Shown here in pieces: positions 1 through 7,977 of a stretch of DNA of 26,296 bases. Position 1 is the first letter of the stretch. Each line of letters begins with the position of its first letter. The notes beneath the pieces were generated by a model. That model worked only from the letters and a program-made list of their open reading frames with translations, ran no database searches and had not been told where the DNA came from. The stretch spans positions 1 to 26,296 of IMG/VR virus record IMGVR_UViG_3300020405_000018. One strand, 5' to 3'. Made by a program: the position numbers and the translations under genes. This stretch comes from a virus.

Positions 1-131
1 TTGGCAATATTTAAACTCTGTTCTTCTAGAGTTTTGACTCGCCCATCAATTTGTGAGGACCACCATACTGCACCTGCGCCCTGAACCAACAGGAAAGATA
101 CAATAGCAAAAGGGATTTTAAAATCTTTCAT
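1..131 (-). CDS. Small single-span membrane protein, 3' end cut by window edge
   Basis: Partial gene: 43 codons are visible and the C terminus lies beyond base 1. It begins MKDFKIPFAIVSFLLVQGAG, so a short basic start is followed by one hydrophobic stretch (about residues 6-22), which could be an N-in membrane anchor or an uncleaved signal. After WWSSQIDG a polar, heptad-like run (RVKTLEEQSLNIA) suggests the start of a coiled coil. The ATG overlaps the stop of the upstream gene (ATGA arrangement), so translation is probably coupled. I do not recognise a function. A small spanin or holin-like role is possible but nothing visible requires it. Confidence 0.7.
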   Translation of the reverse strand, partial: MKDFKIPFAIVSFLLVQGAGAVWWSSQIDGRVKTLEEQSLNIA

Positions 132-286
132 GATTCACTCTCAATTTGTTTGTCTATCTGGTTTGAAATCTCTCTGATTTTAAGGATACCTTTATCAGTG
201 AAGAAACCGGGGTGGTCCTTTGTATATAAGAACAGATGATGACGCAAAACAATTGCATCATGTCTACTCAGTTCAAGGTTGATCAC
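128..286 (-). CDS. Hypothetical protein, 52 aa
   Basis: An open frame running from a GTG that overlaps the mazG stop to a TGA that overlaps the next ATG. The tight overlaps on both sides are the main reason to call it. The product starts VINLELSRHDAIVLRHHLFL, contains an aromatic DHPGFF turn, and ends in a helical charged tail (IREISNQIDKQIESES). The composition fits a small soluble helical protein. No family recognised. GTG is the only sensible start in frame: there is no internal ATG. Confidence 0.65.
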   Translation of the reverse strand: MINLELSRHDAIVLRHHLFLYTKDHPGFFTDKGILKIREISNQIDKQIESES

Positions 287-693
287 AGATCGTCAACCTC
301 ACGGTTTTCAGAGTAGTATACATCAAACTGTCCACCAGGATAACGCTTTTCAAGTTTCCTGACATTGCGAGCAACAACTTCATCAAAAGGAACTCCCAAC
401 GCCATACATGCTTGCGCCACATACCACATCAAATCACCAAGTTCAATAATAAGATGTTCCTTGTTGTGAGTATCCCAGGGTTTGCCTTGGAAGATCATTT
501 TCTTGATAATCTCAAGAAACTCACCACCTTCAGCATTAATACCAACACCGGCAGTCAGGAGACGTTCAATATTGGCACCTTTCTCATCCAGTTCAACTAG
601 ACGATCAGAAAGGGCAACGAAATCTGTAGATGCGTCAGAAGTAACAGCATCAACAAACTTTTCGTAGCGTTCAAAATCAACTTGCTTAGTCAT
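283..693 (-). CDS. mazG: MazG-like nucleotide pyrophosphohydrolase
   Basis: 136 aa. The second half carries the all-alpha NTP pyrophosphohydrolase pattern: an acidic helix (AEGGEFLEIIKKM, about residues 54-66) followed by HLIIELGDLMWYVAQ (about 80-94), together giving the EExxE...ExxD-type magnesium-binding face. Family members hydrolyse (d)NTPs to the monophosphate and pyrophosphate. Cyanophage MazG has been proposed either to alter alarmone levels or to recycle host nucleotides, and the sequence cannot distinguish these. The first 50 residues are an extra helical part. The ATG overlaps the gp41 stop by 1 nt (TAATG), so it belongs to the replication operon. Confidence 0.8.
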   Translation of the reverse strand: MTKQVDFERYEKFVDAVTSDASTDFVALSDRLVELDEKGANIERLLTAGVGINAEGGEFLEIIKKMIFQGKPWDTHNKEHLIIELGDLMWYVAQACMALGVPFDEVVARNVRKLEKRYPGGQFDVYYSENREVDDL

Positions 694-2072
694 TAGAATT
701 TAAATCCGTCGAATGATTTTTTAGGTTTCTTTTCTTCCTCGTAATTATACTCCTCTTCTCGTCCAGAGTCAAGTATATCTTCTTGTGCTGTTTGTTCGCA
801 ATCATATAATCGCATCTTAGCACGATCAATGCCAACAATAAATCGTTTGAATATTGTTGGATCGTTATAGCGATTCTTCAATTGCTTCACCATAATCTGT
901 CCCAACTGTTCCAGTTCTTCCGTGCTAATAAGGGCAAACATAAGATCAGCAGTAGCAGGGAGACCAAAGGACTCACTAGTATCAGTAAGGTCAACATCAG
1001 AGCTACCATAACCAGAACGAGTGGTCTGGGTGGCAGATACGATAGGGACCTCGGCTTCGACAGCCAATCCTCTAAGTTCCTCTGCAATCGACTTAACAAG
1101 AGTATAGGAATTAATATTGGCAGATCCTTTGTAACGTGACGAGGCACAAATATTGAGATAATCCACAAATATGATATCAGGTTTAAAAGACTTCTTAAGT
1201 GAAAGTTCATTAAGAAGTGCCTTAAAGTGTCCACTGTGGGCGCTGGCAGTAGGATACTCTTTAATTATAAGTTGTCCCTGAGTTTTCTTGGTAAGATTGG
1301 TTACTTTGTTTTCAAAAGAAGATTTAGGAAGTTCTACCAAATCTTGAATAGGGACATTGAGGAGGTTTGCGTCAATACGTTCAGCAATTTTCTCCTCTGC
1401 CATCTCCATTGTAATGTAAAGCACGTTACGTCCGTTAAGCAAAACGGAGCTAGCCATATGACACATGAAAAGAGACTTACCAACACCTGTCCCAGCAAGA
1501 GCGACATTAAGAGTCTTGTTAGGAAGACCACCTTTCGTAATCTTGTTGAAATACTCAAGATCAAATGGAATGCGATCTTCTTTCCGGTGATAAGACTCAT
1601 ATCTTTCTTTATAATCTTCTAAGTAGTTGTGACCGATATGGTTGTCAAAAGAAACCGCAAGAGCATCCGACAAAATTGAAGGAATAGCATCACGGTTCTT
1701 TTCTTTATCTCCACCATCAGCAATGCCAATGGATTCCATCAATGCCAAATAAATGGCACGATCACGACACCACTTTTCAGTAGTATCCAATAACCAATTA
1801 TGCTCCACAGGAGCATCTGTAAGATTAGAAGTAATCTCACGGGATTCTTTGACCTCAGTTTCAGAAAGGTCAGTACGGTTTTCTAGTTCAATAGCAAGTG
1901 CTTCTGTTGTGATAGCAGCACCATACTTCACAATGAACTGAGTAATCTCCTGAAAGATAATCTTTTCAGTTCTCTGTTCAAAATAATCAGGTTGAATGAA
2001 AGGAATTACTTTACGAGAATACTCTTCATTGAAAACAAGATTTCGCAGAATAGTTGTCTCAATTCGCTCCAT
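693..2072 (-). CDS. 41: Replicative DNA helicase gp41 (DnaB-like)
   Basis: 459 aa from the ATG at 2072. A TTG 21 nt upstream would add seven residues, but MERIETTILRNLVF aligns with the T4 gp41 N terminus as I recall it. An N-terminal helical domain is followed by a RecA-like motor: Walker A AGTGVGKS (about residues 191-198), an EMAEEKIAERIDANLL segment typical of DnaB, Walker B IIFVDYLNI, and SATQTTRSGYGS. The C terminus is acidic then basic (EEEYNYEEEKKPKKSFDG). It forms the hexameric 5'-3' helicase that unwinds the fork on the lagging strand. The start lies inside the uvsX 3' end (14-nt overlap). No primase gene (gp61) is in the window. Confidence 0.95.
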   Translation of the reverse strand: MERIETTILRNLVFNEEYSRKVIPFIQPDYFEQRTEKIIFQEITQFIVKYGAAITTEALAIELENRTDLSETEVKESREITSNLTDAPVEHNWLLDTTEKWCRDRAIYLALMESIGIADGGDKEKNRDAIPSILSDALAVSFDNHIGHNYLEDYKERYESYHRKEDRIPFDLEYFNKITKGGLPNKTLNVALAGTGVGKSLFMCHMASSVLLNGRNVLYITMEMAEEKIAERIDANLLNVPIQDLVELPKSSFENKVTNLTKKTQGQLIIKEYPTASAHSGHFKALLNELSLKKSFKPDIIFVDYLNICASSRYKGSANINSYTLVKSIAEELRGLAVEAEVPIVSATQTTRSGYGSSDVDLTDTSESFGLPATADLMFALISTEELEQLGQIMVKQLKNRYNDPTIFKRFIVGIDRAKMRLYDCEQTAQEDILDSGREEEYNYEEEKKPKKSFDGFKF

Positions 2073-3066
2073 AAGAATAGGTCTGTTGTGCAATTACGTC
2101 TAATTTTTCCATCACTTCAGGGGTGAAGTAAGTATCTGGGTCTTTCAGGATTGCTTTCGCGTATACCTTCTTCCCATCTATCTCATATCTACCAGCAACG
2201 TTTTTCCAAAGTCCGCCAATCTCACCGAGTTCAAGAAGACCAAAATATCGATCAAGACCACGCTCATCGTAATAAAGACGCACCGTAACATCCTGATTCT
2301 CCTTACTTAAACGCGACTTAGCAGTCTTTGCCTTGATAAGATTTCCAACGATTTCCGTTCCATCCTTCTCTTTCTTTTTGCTGAGATGGATGATTGTAGA
2401 AGCAGCGTACTTGAGTCCACTACCTCCCCCCATCTCTTTAGTTGGAACGTAAGCACCGATGACATCATAAGTGTGGTTGGTAACAATCATAGGGATGTTT
2501 GCTTGACCCAACTTGAGTGTAAGCATTCTGAACGCTCCTTTGATAAGTTGGGATTTTGTCATATCCCGAACTTGCTTGTCGTTGAGCGTATCAGTGATCT
2601 CTTTCTCAGTGGATAGCATCCCCAATGAGTCTAGCACAAACATACATGGTTTGCGGTCCTCTGCGGACTTTTTCATATAAAGATCTACTGCCTTGAGTGC
2701 CTTACTACGAAACTCTTCAACAGTTACAACATTAACAACAACTACACGATTAAGATCTAACCCGCGACTTGCGAGAAGAGACTTGTTAACAGCGGCTTCA
2801 GTGTCAAAATATAGACAATAACCATCAGGGTTAGAATCAAGGAAGTTCTTGACGACAGCAAGAGAGAAAAAAGTTTTTCCAGTGCTAGACTCCCCAGCAA
2901 TGGCAGTAATCTTATTCCCAGATACACCACCAAATATACTCCCTGAAACAAGTGCGTTAAAAATGTACGAACCCGTATCCACATACCTTTCAGTGTCGTC
3001 AATATCGGATGCGAGTTTTGTGTAGTCATCACCAATTTCTTTTACAATTTCAGTCAGAAAATCCAT
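2059..3066 (-). CDS. uvsX: UvsX RecA-like recombinase
   Basis: 335 aa. Walker A GESSTGKT (residues 58-65), LYFDTEAAV after it, Walker B-type CMFVLDSLGML, and the MIVTNHTYDVIGAYVPT segment followed by GGGSGLKYAAS (the L2 DNA-binding region) all match T4 UvsX. It forms ATP-dependent filaments on single-stranded DNA, driving strand exchange, recombination-dependent replication and repair. It is about 55 residues shorter than T4 UvsX. Its ATG overlaps the stop of the upstream 52-aa gene by one base. The loader UvsY and the ssDNA-binding protein gp32 are not seen here. Confidence 0.95.
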   Translation of the reverse strand: MDFLTEIVKEIGDDYTKLASDIDDTERYVDTGSYIFNALVSGSIFGGVSGNKITAIAGESSTGKTFFSLAVVKNFLDSNPDGYCLYFDTEAAVNKSLLASRGLDLNRVVVVNVVTVEEFRSKALKAVDLYMKKSAEDRKPCMFVLDSLGMLSTEKEITDTLNDKQVRDMTKSQLIKGAFRMLTLKLGQANIPMIVTNHTYDVIGAYVPTKEMGGGSGLKYAASTIIHLSKKKEKDGTEIVGNLIKAKTAKSRLSKENQDVTVRLYYDERGLDRYFGLLELGEIGGLWKNVAGRYEIDGKKVYAKAILKDPDTYFTPEVMEKLDVIAQQTYSYGAN

Positions 3067-3224
3067 TACAGTACAAATCCAAATCTTTCTTCATTAGTTT
3101 TATCAGACAGTTGTTGACGATCCTGTTTGATACTATTCAATTTTTGATAGAGAGCAGCATCACCACCAAGGCGGAGAGCACTTACAATAGTAGCAAGTTC
3201 TTTGTCGTTAATAGGCAATTCCAT
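3066..3224 (-). CDS. Small hypothetical protein between gp43 and uvsX, 52 aa
   Basis: Starts MELPINDKELATIVSALRLG and is helical and charged, ending FGFVL. The reading frame exactly fills the space between the gp43 stop (adjacent, TAAATG) and the uvsX start (1-nt overlap), which strongly supports translation. The pattern NDKELATIVSALRLGGDAALYQKL looks like a helical hairpin. No function recognised. Its position between polymerase and recombinase suggests an accessory factor or simply a conserved spacer gene. Confidence 0.8.
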   Translation of the reverse strand: MELPINDKELATIVSALRLGGDAALYQKLNSIKQDRQQLSDKTNEERFGFVL

Positions 3225-5726
3225 TTAGCCAAAAAATAGTTCCAAGTTTACAGTTTTTTCTACATTCCACCCAATCGCATCAAGGATTGCCTTTAGAGGT
3301 TCAACAAAACTCTTTTCAAATTGTAGATCATAGTCGATGTATTTGTCAAGATTAAGTTCTCGCGGAAAATCCTGGATGAACGATATAACATTCTCCCTAA
3401 TAATATTGGGTTTCTTCAAATAGAGGAATTTGATTTTTTCCCCATTATTGATGAGTGAATATTTATTAGTCAGTTTCTTCTCCTTAATGTAATGATTAAA
3501 AAGTAAAGCACCACGGCAATGAATTGGAGTTCCTTTTACATAGATGTCTGAGTGGGAACGGTATTTTACCACATCCGATACTGATCTGGGGAAAGCAATA
3601 TCTTCAGGTGGAAGTTTCTTGAAATCTGCACGACACTTATCAATATACTTAATGACATCATCTTCAGTGCCATTCATCATCAGTTTGAGACCATCCTTAA
3701 TCATCTTACGGCAAGGTGCAGGAGTGGATGATTTCACTGCTTCAATACCCATCATCTTCAGTTTGGGTTCTTCATATCGAACACCTTCACTGTCCCAAAC
3801 ATTAAGAATGTAACGCTTCTTCGCAGTCCAGATACCACGTTCAGCAATATTCTCACGCTTCATAAACATCTTCTGATCGTAAGCGTTTACGTAATCCGCG
3901 AGTTCTTGGTAACAACGGTCAATATACTTTTCAAGTTCCATCTCACACACCTTATTAAGGAACGTGACAACGCCTTCAGTAGTTTTCTCTCTTCCCTTGT
4001 ATACACTGTCAACCAGAGGACCCAGATTAAGATAAATGGAATCGGTATCAGAAGCAATAACATAATCTTCTCCTTCAGTTTTCAAGATCTTATTAATCTT
4101 TTTATTCATCTTATTCTCAATCCAACGGATAGAGACTTGACCAGAAAGCGTAATCGCCTCCGCATTGGCCAGTTTATAGTACCTAAAGTACTGATTACCA
4201 ATAGCACCATATGCAGAGTTGAGTTGAATCTTGCGAGCCATCTGAATGTTATTACATCTCGCAATTTCTTTCTCCAATGCTTTAGTAGGAGTCTTTTCAT
4301 AATCTTGCTTTGCCTGAAGCATCTTCTTTTTATAGATGGTTCGATCCTTATAGATTTTATCCATCAACTCAGGAAGGAATCCACGCTTGTCCTTACGATA
4401 CATTGAACCGTTAGCACAAACAGCATTATCCTTATACAGTTCAAAATTTATCTCTTCCTCAAGAATTCTGTCAACTGTAGCCGATGGGTGCCGTTCATCA
4501 AGGAGTGTTTCTGGCGAAATATTGTACTGCATAATGAGGTGAGGATACAGACTATTAAGGTCAAAACTAACCACCCAATCATACTTTCCTGGAATCGGTT
4601 CTTTGACATATGCCCCAGCGTACTTAGAATCTTTGTCAGAACGAACAATAGGTGGGATTACAATATTCCTTTTCTTAAGATAATTGTAGATAATAGTATC
4701 CCACATACGAACCTGAGAGAATACATCAGCATAATTCGCTTTAGCATCATATGCCATAACGATTGCCAATTCAATCAGTTTCATCTTGTCTTCCATACGG
4801 TCAACAAGTTCCACGTCTATTATATTATATTCTACAAATTTTTGCCATCCATTTGTGTAGAAATCCTTAAATGTATCAAACTCAGAGTGATCCAGTTTCT
4901 TTTGTCCAAGTTCAACACTCGCAATATAATCTAGACGATAGGATTCTTGTGCCTTATATGTGAACTTCTTGTAGAGATTAAGGTAGTCGAGTTGTGTGAT
5001 ACCGCCAACATCATATGAAATATGTTTACGACCCATGATTACAGTTTCTTTCTCTGTAACAAGACCCCATGGTGATATACGCTTCATCAACTTTTCACCC
5101 AGAATCCTATCGATACGTCGCACAAGATACGGCATATCATACAGTTCACTGTTCCAACCAGTAACAACTTCAGGAGTATTATCCTCAATCATCCACCAGT
5201 TAATGAAGTCATTCAGAAGTTCATACTCAGTTCTGAAACTTTTATAGATGACATTTTGCTGTTTGTTATTGAAGGGTCCTTGACCCCAGGTACGAATTTG
5301 TTTAGTAGTATAGTCCTGCACTGTAATGAGAAGAACTTCCTCAGCGGCAGACTCAACATCAGGGAATCCATTTTCTGATTTAACCTCAATATCAATTGTA
5401 GAAATTTTGATCTTGGAAGTGTCAAACTTTATTTCTTCTTCAGGATACTTCTCAGAAATATACTGATAGATATACCTTTCGTTTCCATAGATCTTGAAGT
5501 TATCTACGCCATCATAACGCTTGATAAACTCACGACAATCACGAACAGTTCCAGGTTCAACAGATTCAACATAATCACCATCAAGAGTTTTATATTTTGT
5601 TTTTTTGTTAGCAGCAACAAAAAGAGTCGGGTAAAACTTCTCCCGAGTCATGAAATGTTGACCATTTTCATAACCACGGACCAAGAAGTGATCCCCGACC
5701 ATTTGGACGTTCGTGTAAAATCTCAT
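3225..5726 (-). CDS. 43: DNA polymerase gp43 (family B, with 3'-5' exonuclease)
   Basis: 833 aa. Exonuclease motif I is STIDIEVKSENG (catalytic D112, E114), Exo II is VVTGWNSELYDMPYL and Exo III is YNIIDVELVDRM. Polymerase motif A is SFDLNSLYPHL (about residue 388), motif B RKIQLNSAYGAIGNQ, motif C IASDTDSIY (about residue 559). All catalytic residues are intact. The C terminus ends LELFFG, a hydrophobic tail like the sliding-clamp peptide of T4-type polymerases. It is about 65 residues shorter than T4 gp43 (898 aa). The ATG overlaps the stop of the upstream small gene (ATGA). It is the leading and lagging strand polymerase of the phage replisome. Confidence 0.97.
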   Translation of the reverse strand: MRFYTNVQMVGDHFLVRGYENGQHFMTREKFYPTLFVAANKKTKYKTLDGDYVESVEPGTVRDCREFIKRYDGVDNFKIYGNERYIYQYISEKYPEEEIKFDTSKIKISTIDIEVKSENGFPDVESAAEEVLLITVQDYTTKQIRTWGQGPFNNKQQNVIYKSFRTEYELLNDFINWWMIEDNTPEVVTGWNSELYDMPYLVRRIDRILGEKLMKRISPWGLVTEKETVIMGRKHISYDVGGITQLDYLNLYKKFTYKAQESYRLDYIASVELGQKKLDHSEFDTFKDFYTNGWQKFVEYNIIDVELVDRMEDKMKLIELAIVMAYDAKANYADVFSQVRMWDTIIYNYLKKRNIVIPPIVRSDKDSKYAGAYVKEPIPGKYDWVVSFDLNSLYPHLIMQYNISPETLLDERHPSATVDRILEEEINFELYKDNAVCANGSMYRKDKRGFLPELMDKIYKDRTIYKKKMLQAKQDYEKTPTKALEKEIARCNNIQMARKIQLNSAYGAIGNQYFRYYKLANAEAITLSGQVSIRWIENKMNKKINKILKTEGEDYVIASDTDSIYLNLGPLVDSVYKGREKTTEGVVTFLNKVCEMELEKYIDRCYQELADYVNAYDQKMFMKRENIAERGIWTAKKRYILNVWDSEGVRYEEPKLKMMGIEAVKSSTPAPCRKMIKDGLKLMMNGTEDDVIKYIDKCRADFKKLPPEDIAFPRSVSDVVKYRSHSDIYVKGTPIHCRGALLFNHYIKEKKLTNKYSLINNGEKIKFLYLKKPNIIRENVISFIQDFPRELNLDKYIDYDLQFEKSFVEPLKAILDAIGWNVEKTVNLELFFG

Positions 5727-5971
5727 TCTGTAAGTTTCAAGTATGCTTCAACTACTTCAGGTGTTGGATCTGCGATAGTTAGAATATCACTAGATCTTAT
5801 CATATATTCTGGTTGATTAGAAGCCTCAACCCAGGGTTCCATTTTATCTAAACTTAGAAAACGATACGGTTTAATCAGTTTACAATCTGGATCTCCTATT
5901 TCAGCATCAAGTTCTTCAATTTCTGATATGAGTATGGTTGTACCAACCATCAAACATTTAACATTGTCCAT
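5723..5971 (-). CDS. Small protein, member of a four-copy family in this window (82 aa)
   Basis: Starts at the ATG at 5971 (MDNVKCLMVGTTILISEIEE), which overlaps the upstream stop (TGATG). A TTG one codon earlier is less likely. The layout matches the neighbouring gene at 5971-6309 and those at 10743 and 24281: a short beta-rich start with a G-T/E turn, a central P, a W in the middle, then an I-rich strand and a C-terminal P..V.E.Y helix. The fold looks like a small beta-barrel followed by one helix, similar in outline to Sm-like proteins, but that is inference. Function unknown. It sits directly upstream of, and overlaps, gp43. Confidence 0.75.
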   Translation of the reverse strand: MDNVKCLMVGTTILISEIEELDAEIGDPDCKLIKPYRFLSLDKMEPWVEASNQPEYMIRSSDILTIADPTPEVVEAYLKLTE

Positions 5972-6309
5972 CAAACAACCTCAGTTTGAGTTACTTCTGT
6001 ATTTGCTGCTGCTACTTTAGCTTCATACATTTCCAACACCGATGGTAATGGATCACAAATAGTTGCCACAATATCAGTAGTAATTACAAATTCTTTATCC
6101 GCAGAAAGCAGCATCCAAGATCTAAGAATTACATCTAATTCGTAGTTATTATTTAAAGTATCACCTTCCATCAAGACAGTTTTCTCTTGAGTTGTAACAG
6201 TTTGAGGATTATTCAATAGATAACCTCTAGTCTGTTCCTCTTGGACAACTTCTTTAGCGTCTGTGATAATTGTTTCTCCCGTCTTTAGGAGCATCAGTTT
6301 AATTGCCAT
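5971..6309 (-). CDS. Small protein, member of a four-copy family in this window (112 aa)
   Basis: Begins MAIKLMLLKTGETIITDAKE. The TGE turn, the NNPQTV segment, the LRSWMLLSADKEFVITTDIV block and the closing P-S-V-L-E-M-Y-E helix are shared with three other small proteins in the window. The ATG is preceded by a strong GGAGGAA ribosome binding site and an extended -10 element, so this is probably the first gene of the unit running into gp43, uvsX and gp41. No known enzyme motif is present. A nucleic-acid or protein adaptor role is a guess. Confidence 0.8.
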   Translation of the reverse strand: MAIKLMLLKTGETIITDAKEVVQEEQTRGYLLNNPQTVTTQEKTVLMEGDTLNNNYELDVILRSWMLLSADKEFVITTDIVATICDPLPSVLEMYEAKVAAANTEVTQTEVV

Positions 6310-6320
6310 GATTAATTTGT

Positions 6321-6340
6321 TTCCTCCAAGTATTATAGCA
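6321..6340 (-). promoter_or_regulatory. Extended -10 promoter and Shine-Dalgarno site before the polymerase operon
   Basis: Read on the minus strand, TGCTATAAT (6340-6332) is a perfect extended -10 element, and GGAGGAA (6327-6321) is a strong ribosome binding site 11 nt before the ATG at 6309. No good -35 hexamer is visible, as is usual for extended -10 promoters. The element lies just after the ndhD stop, so it could separate expression of the replication operon from ndhD. Confidence 0.6.
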
Positions 6341-6343
6341 TGT

Positions 6344-7879
6344 TTAGACGGTTGGTGGGGTAAAAGTCCGAACCAATTGTGGGCGAACTAATGCTGCCTT
6401 ATCGCGAGCAACCAACGCATCAATTGAACTCTTATATGTATCTGTCATAATCCTGGGATACAATCCAATCACAATGATAGGAACCAGAAGAGCACTCACA
6501 ATGTAAACCTCACGAGGTTCGGCATCCACCAGATTGGTATGAGCGACCAGTTCAGGGTTCGGTTTACCGTAGAAGATTTCTCGAAGCATTGAAAGCAGAT
6601 AGATTGGAGTGAGGATAACACCAATGGCAGATACAAAACAGAGTGCAACACGGAATGGAAGAGCATACACAGTATCGGTAGCAAATCCAGTGAAGACCAT
6701 TAGTTCACTAATAAATCCACTCATACCAGGAAGAGCAAGAGATGCCATAGAACACATCACCCACAGGGCAAACATAACTTTCATACTCTTACCAACTCCA
6801 CCCATCTCATCCAGTTGGAGAGTATGAGTTCGATCATACGTTGCTCCCACCAGGAAGAACAGAGAGGCACCAATCAATCCGTGACTGATCATCTGGAGCA
6901 TCGCACCACTAGTACCAAGAGCACTATAACTACCAACACCAATAAGTACGAATCCCATGTGACTGATCGAACTATATGCGATCTTCCGTTTGAGATTCCT
7001 CTGTGAGAAAGATGTGAGTGCTGCGTAGATAATATTCACAGCACCCATAATAATCAGTGCTGGTGCAAATACCTTATGTGCTTCTGGAAGAAGTTGACAG
7101 TTGAATCGCAGAAGAGCATATCCACCCATCTTGAGTAGGATACCCGCCAGCAGCATATGAACTGGTGCTGTTGCCTCACCGTGGGCATCGGGCAACCAGG
7201 TGTGGAATGGAACGATCGGCAGTTTTACACCGAAAGCAATCAGGAATGCACCATAACACCAAAGTTGGAAGTTCGGCGGGAAACCCTGCTCCATCAGATA
7301 GGTGTATTCAAAGTTAGGTGTTCCAGTCCAGAAACCCATCGCCAGTCCTGCGAGCAGAATGAATAGAGAACTACCAGCAGTGTATAGGATGAACTTTGTA
7401 GAAGCATACTGGCGTTTCTTACCACCCCAGATAGAAATCATCAGATACACCGGAACAAGTTCAAGTTCCCAAGATAGGAAGAACAAGATAAGATCTTGTA
7501 CCGCAAAAACCATAATCTGCCCACCATCCATCAACAGAAGTAAGAAGTAGAACAGTTTTGGTTTGAATGTAACTGGCCAAGCAGCAAGTGCCGCCAGACT
7601 TGTAATGAAACTAGAAAGCAGAATAAGAGGCATTGAAAGACCATCTGCTCCTACAGACCAGGAAAGTCCTAGTTGAGGAACCCATGTATATTTCTCCGCC
7701 ATTTGAAGACTACTAATATCAGGATCGTATCCATTAACGTATCCCGCTACTGTAATCAAAAAAGTAATTAGTGTGACGCCAAGTGAATACCACTTAACTA
7801 CCTTGTTCCCATCTGGGAGCAGAGGAATAAACAACGCACACGCAATTGGAAATAAAATTGCTAGACTCAACCAGGGCAT
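6344..7879 (-). CDS. ndhD: NAD(P)H-quinone oxidoreductase subunit 4 (NdhD), phage-borne
   Basis: 511 aa, strongly hydrophobic, with roughly 14 membrane spans, full length for the NdhD/NuoM family. Residues corresponding to those needed for proton pumping in E. coli NuoM are present: E138 in LSWELELVP, K219 in GVKLPIVPFHTWLPDAHGEA, K250 in LLKMGGYALL and E392 in SGFISELMVF. The conserved KRKIAYSSISHMGF segment is intact. In cyanobacteria NdhD is a distal antiporter-like subunit of NDH-1 in the thylakoid membrane, which takes electrons from ferredoxin and reduces plastoquinone in respiration and cyclic electron flow. The frame has no stops or gaps. The N terminus begins right at the first membrane span, a little shorter than host NdhD as I recall it. 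No Shine-Dalgarno is visible. No other ndh gene is in the window, so the product must join host NDH-1. Confidence 0.95.
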   Translation of the reverse strand: MPWLSLAILFPIACALFIPLLPDGNKVVKWYSLGVTLITFLITVAGYVNGYDPDISSLQMAEKYTWVPQLGLSWSVGADGLSMPLILLSSFITSLAALAAWPVTFKPKLFYFLLLLMDGGQIMVFAVQDLILFFLSWELELVPVYLMISIWGGKKRQYASTKFILYTAGSSLFILLAGLAMGFWTGTPNFEYTYLMEQGFPPNFQLWCYGAFLIAFGVKLPIVPFHTWLPDAHGEATAPVHMLLAGILLKMGGYALLRFNCQLLPEAHKVFAPALIIMGAVNIIYAALTSFSQRNLKRKIAYSSISHMGFVLIGVGSYSALGTSGAMLQMISHGLIGASLFFLVGATYDRTHTLQLDEMGGVGKSMKVMFALWVMCSMASLALPGMSGFISELMVFTGFATDTVYALPFRVALCFVSAIGVILTPIYLLSMLREIFYGKPNPELVAHTNLVDAEPREVYIVSALLVPIIVIGLYPRIMTDTYKSSIDALVARDKAALVRPQLVRTFTPPTV

Positions 7880-7902
7880 ATTATAAGAAAAGAGTCAACC
7901 TT

Positions 7903-7931
7903 ATTTTAGCACAAAAAAAGAGGGGTATCAA
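7903..7931 (-). promoter_or_regulatory. Promoter for ndhD, built into the preceding terminator
   Basis: Read on the minus strand: TTGATA (7931-7926), a 17-nt spacer, then TAAAAT (7908-7903) with an extended TG-C just before it. The -35 lies inside the right arm of the terminator hairpin and the spacer contains its T run. Transcription would start around 7896, about 17 nt before the ndhD ATG. This is a good sigma70-type match by eye. Confidence 0.55.
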
Positions 7932-7953
7932 CTGGTTTTTGCCAGTCAACCCC
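7913..7953 (-). terminator. Rho-independent terminator between the small 7978-8101 frame and ndhD
   Basis: Minus-strand RNA forms GGGGT-TG-ACTGG, loop CAAAAA, CCAGT-TGAT-ACCCC, followed by TC and seven T. The stem has two 5-bp GC-rich blocks separated by a small internal loop. It would end the transcript of the short unit upstream and partly insulate ndhD. Confidence 0.75.
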
Positions 7954-7977
7954 TGCGGCGACGATATTCAGTTTTAT

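Noticed and set aside
412-5247. Plus-strand open frames over gp41, uvsX and gp43
   Set aside because: They are antisense to strongly conserved genes, lack ribosome binding sites and give low-quality protein sequences.
7882-7888. TATAAT directly before the ndhD ATG as its promoter
   Set aside because: A start site seven bases downstream would lie inside the coding sequence and there is no -35 at the right distance. The site at 7903-7931 fits better.
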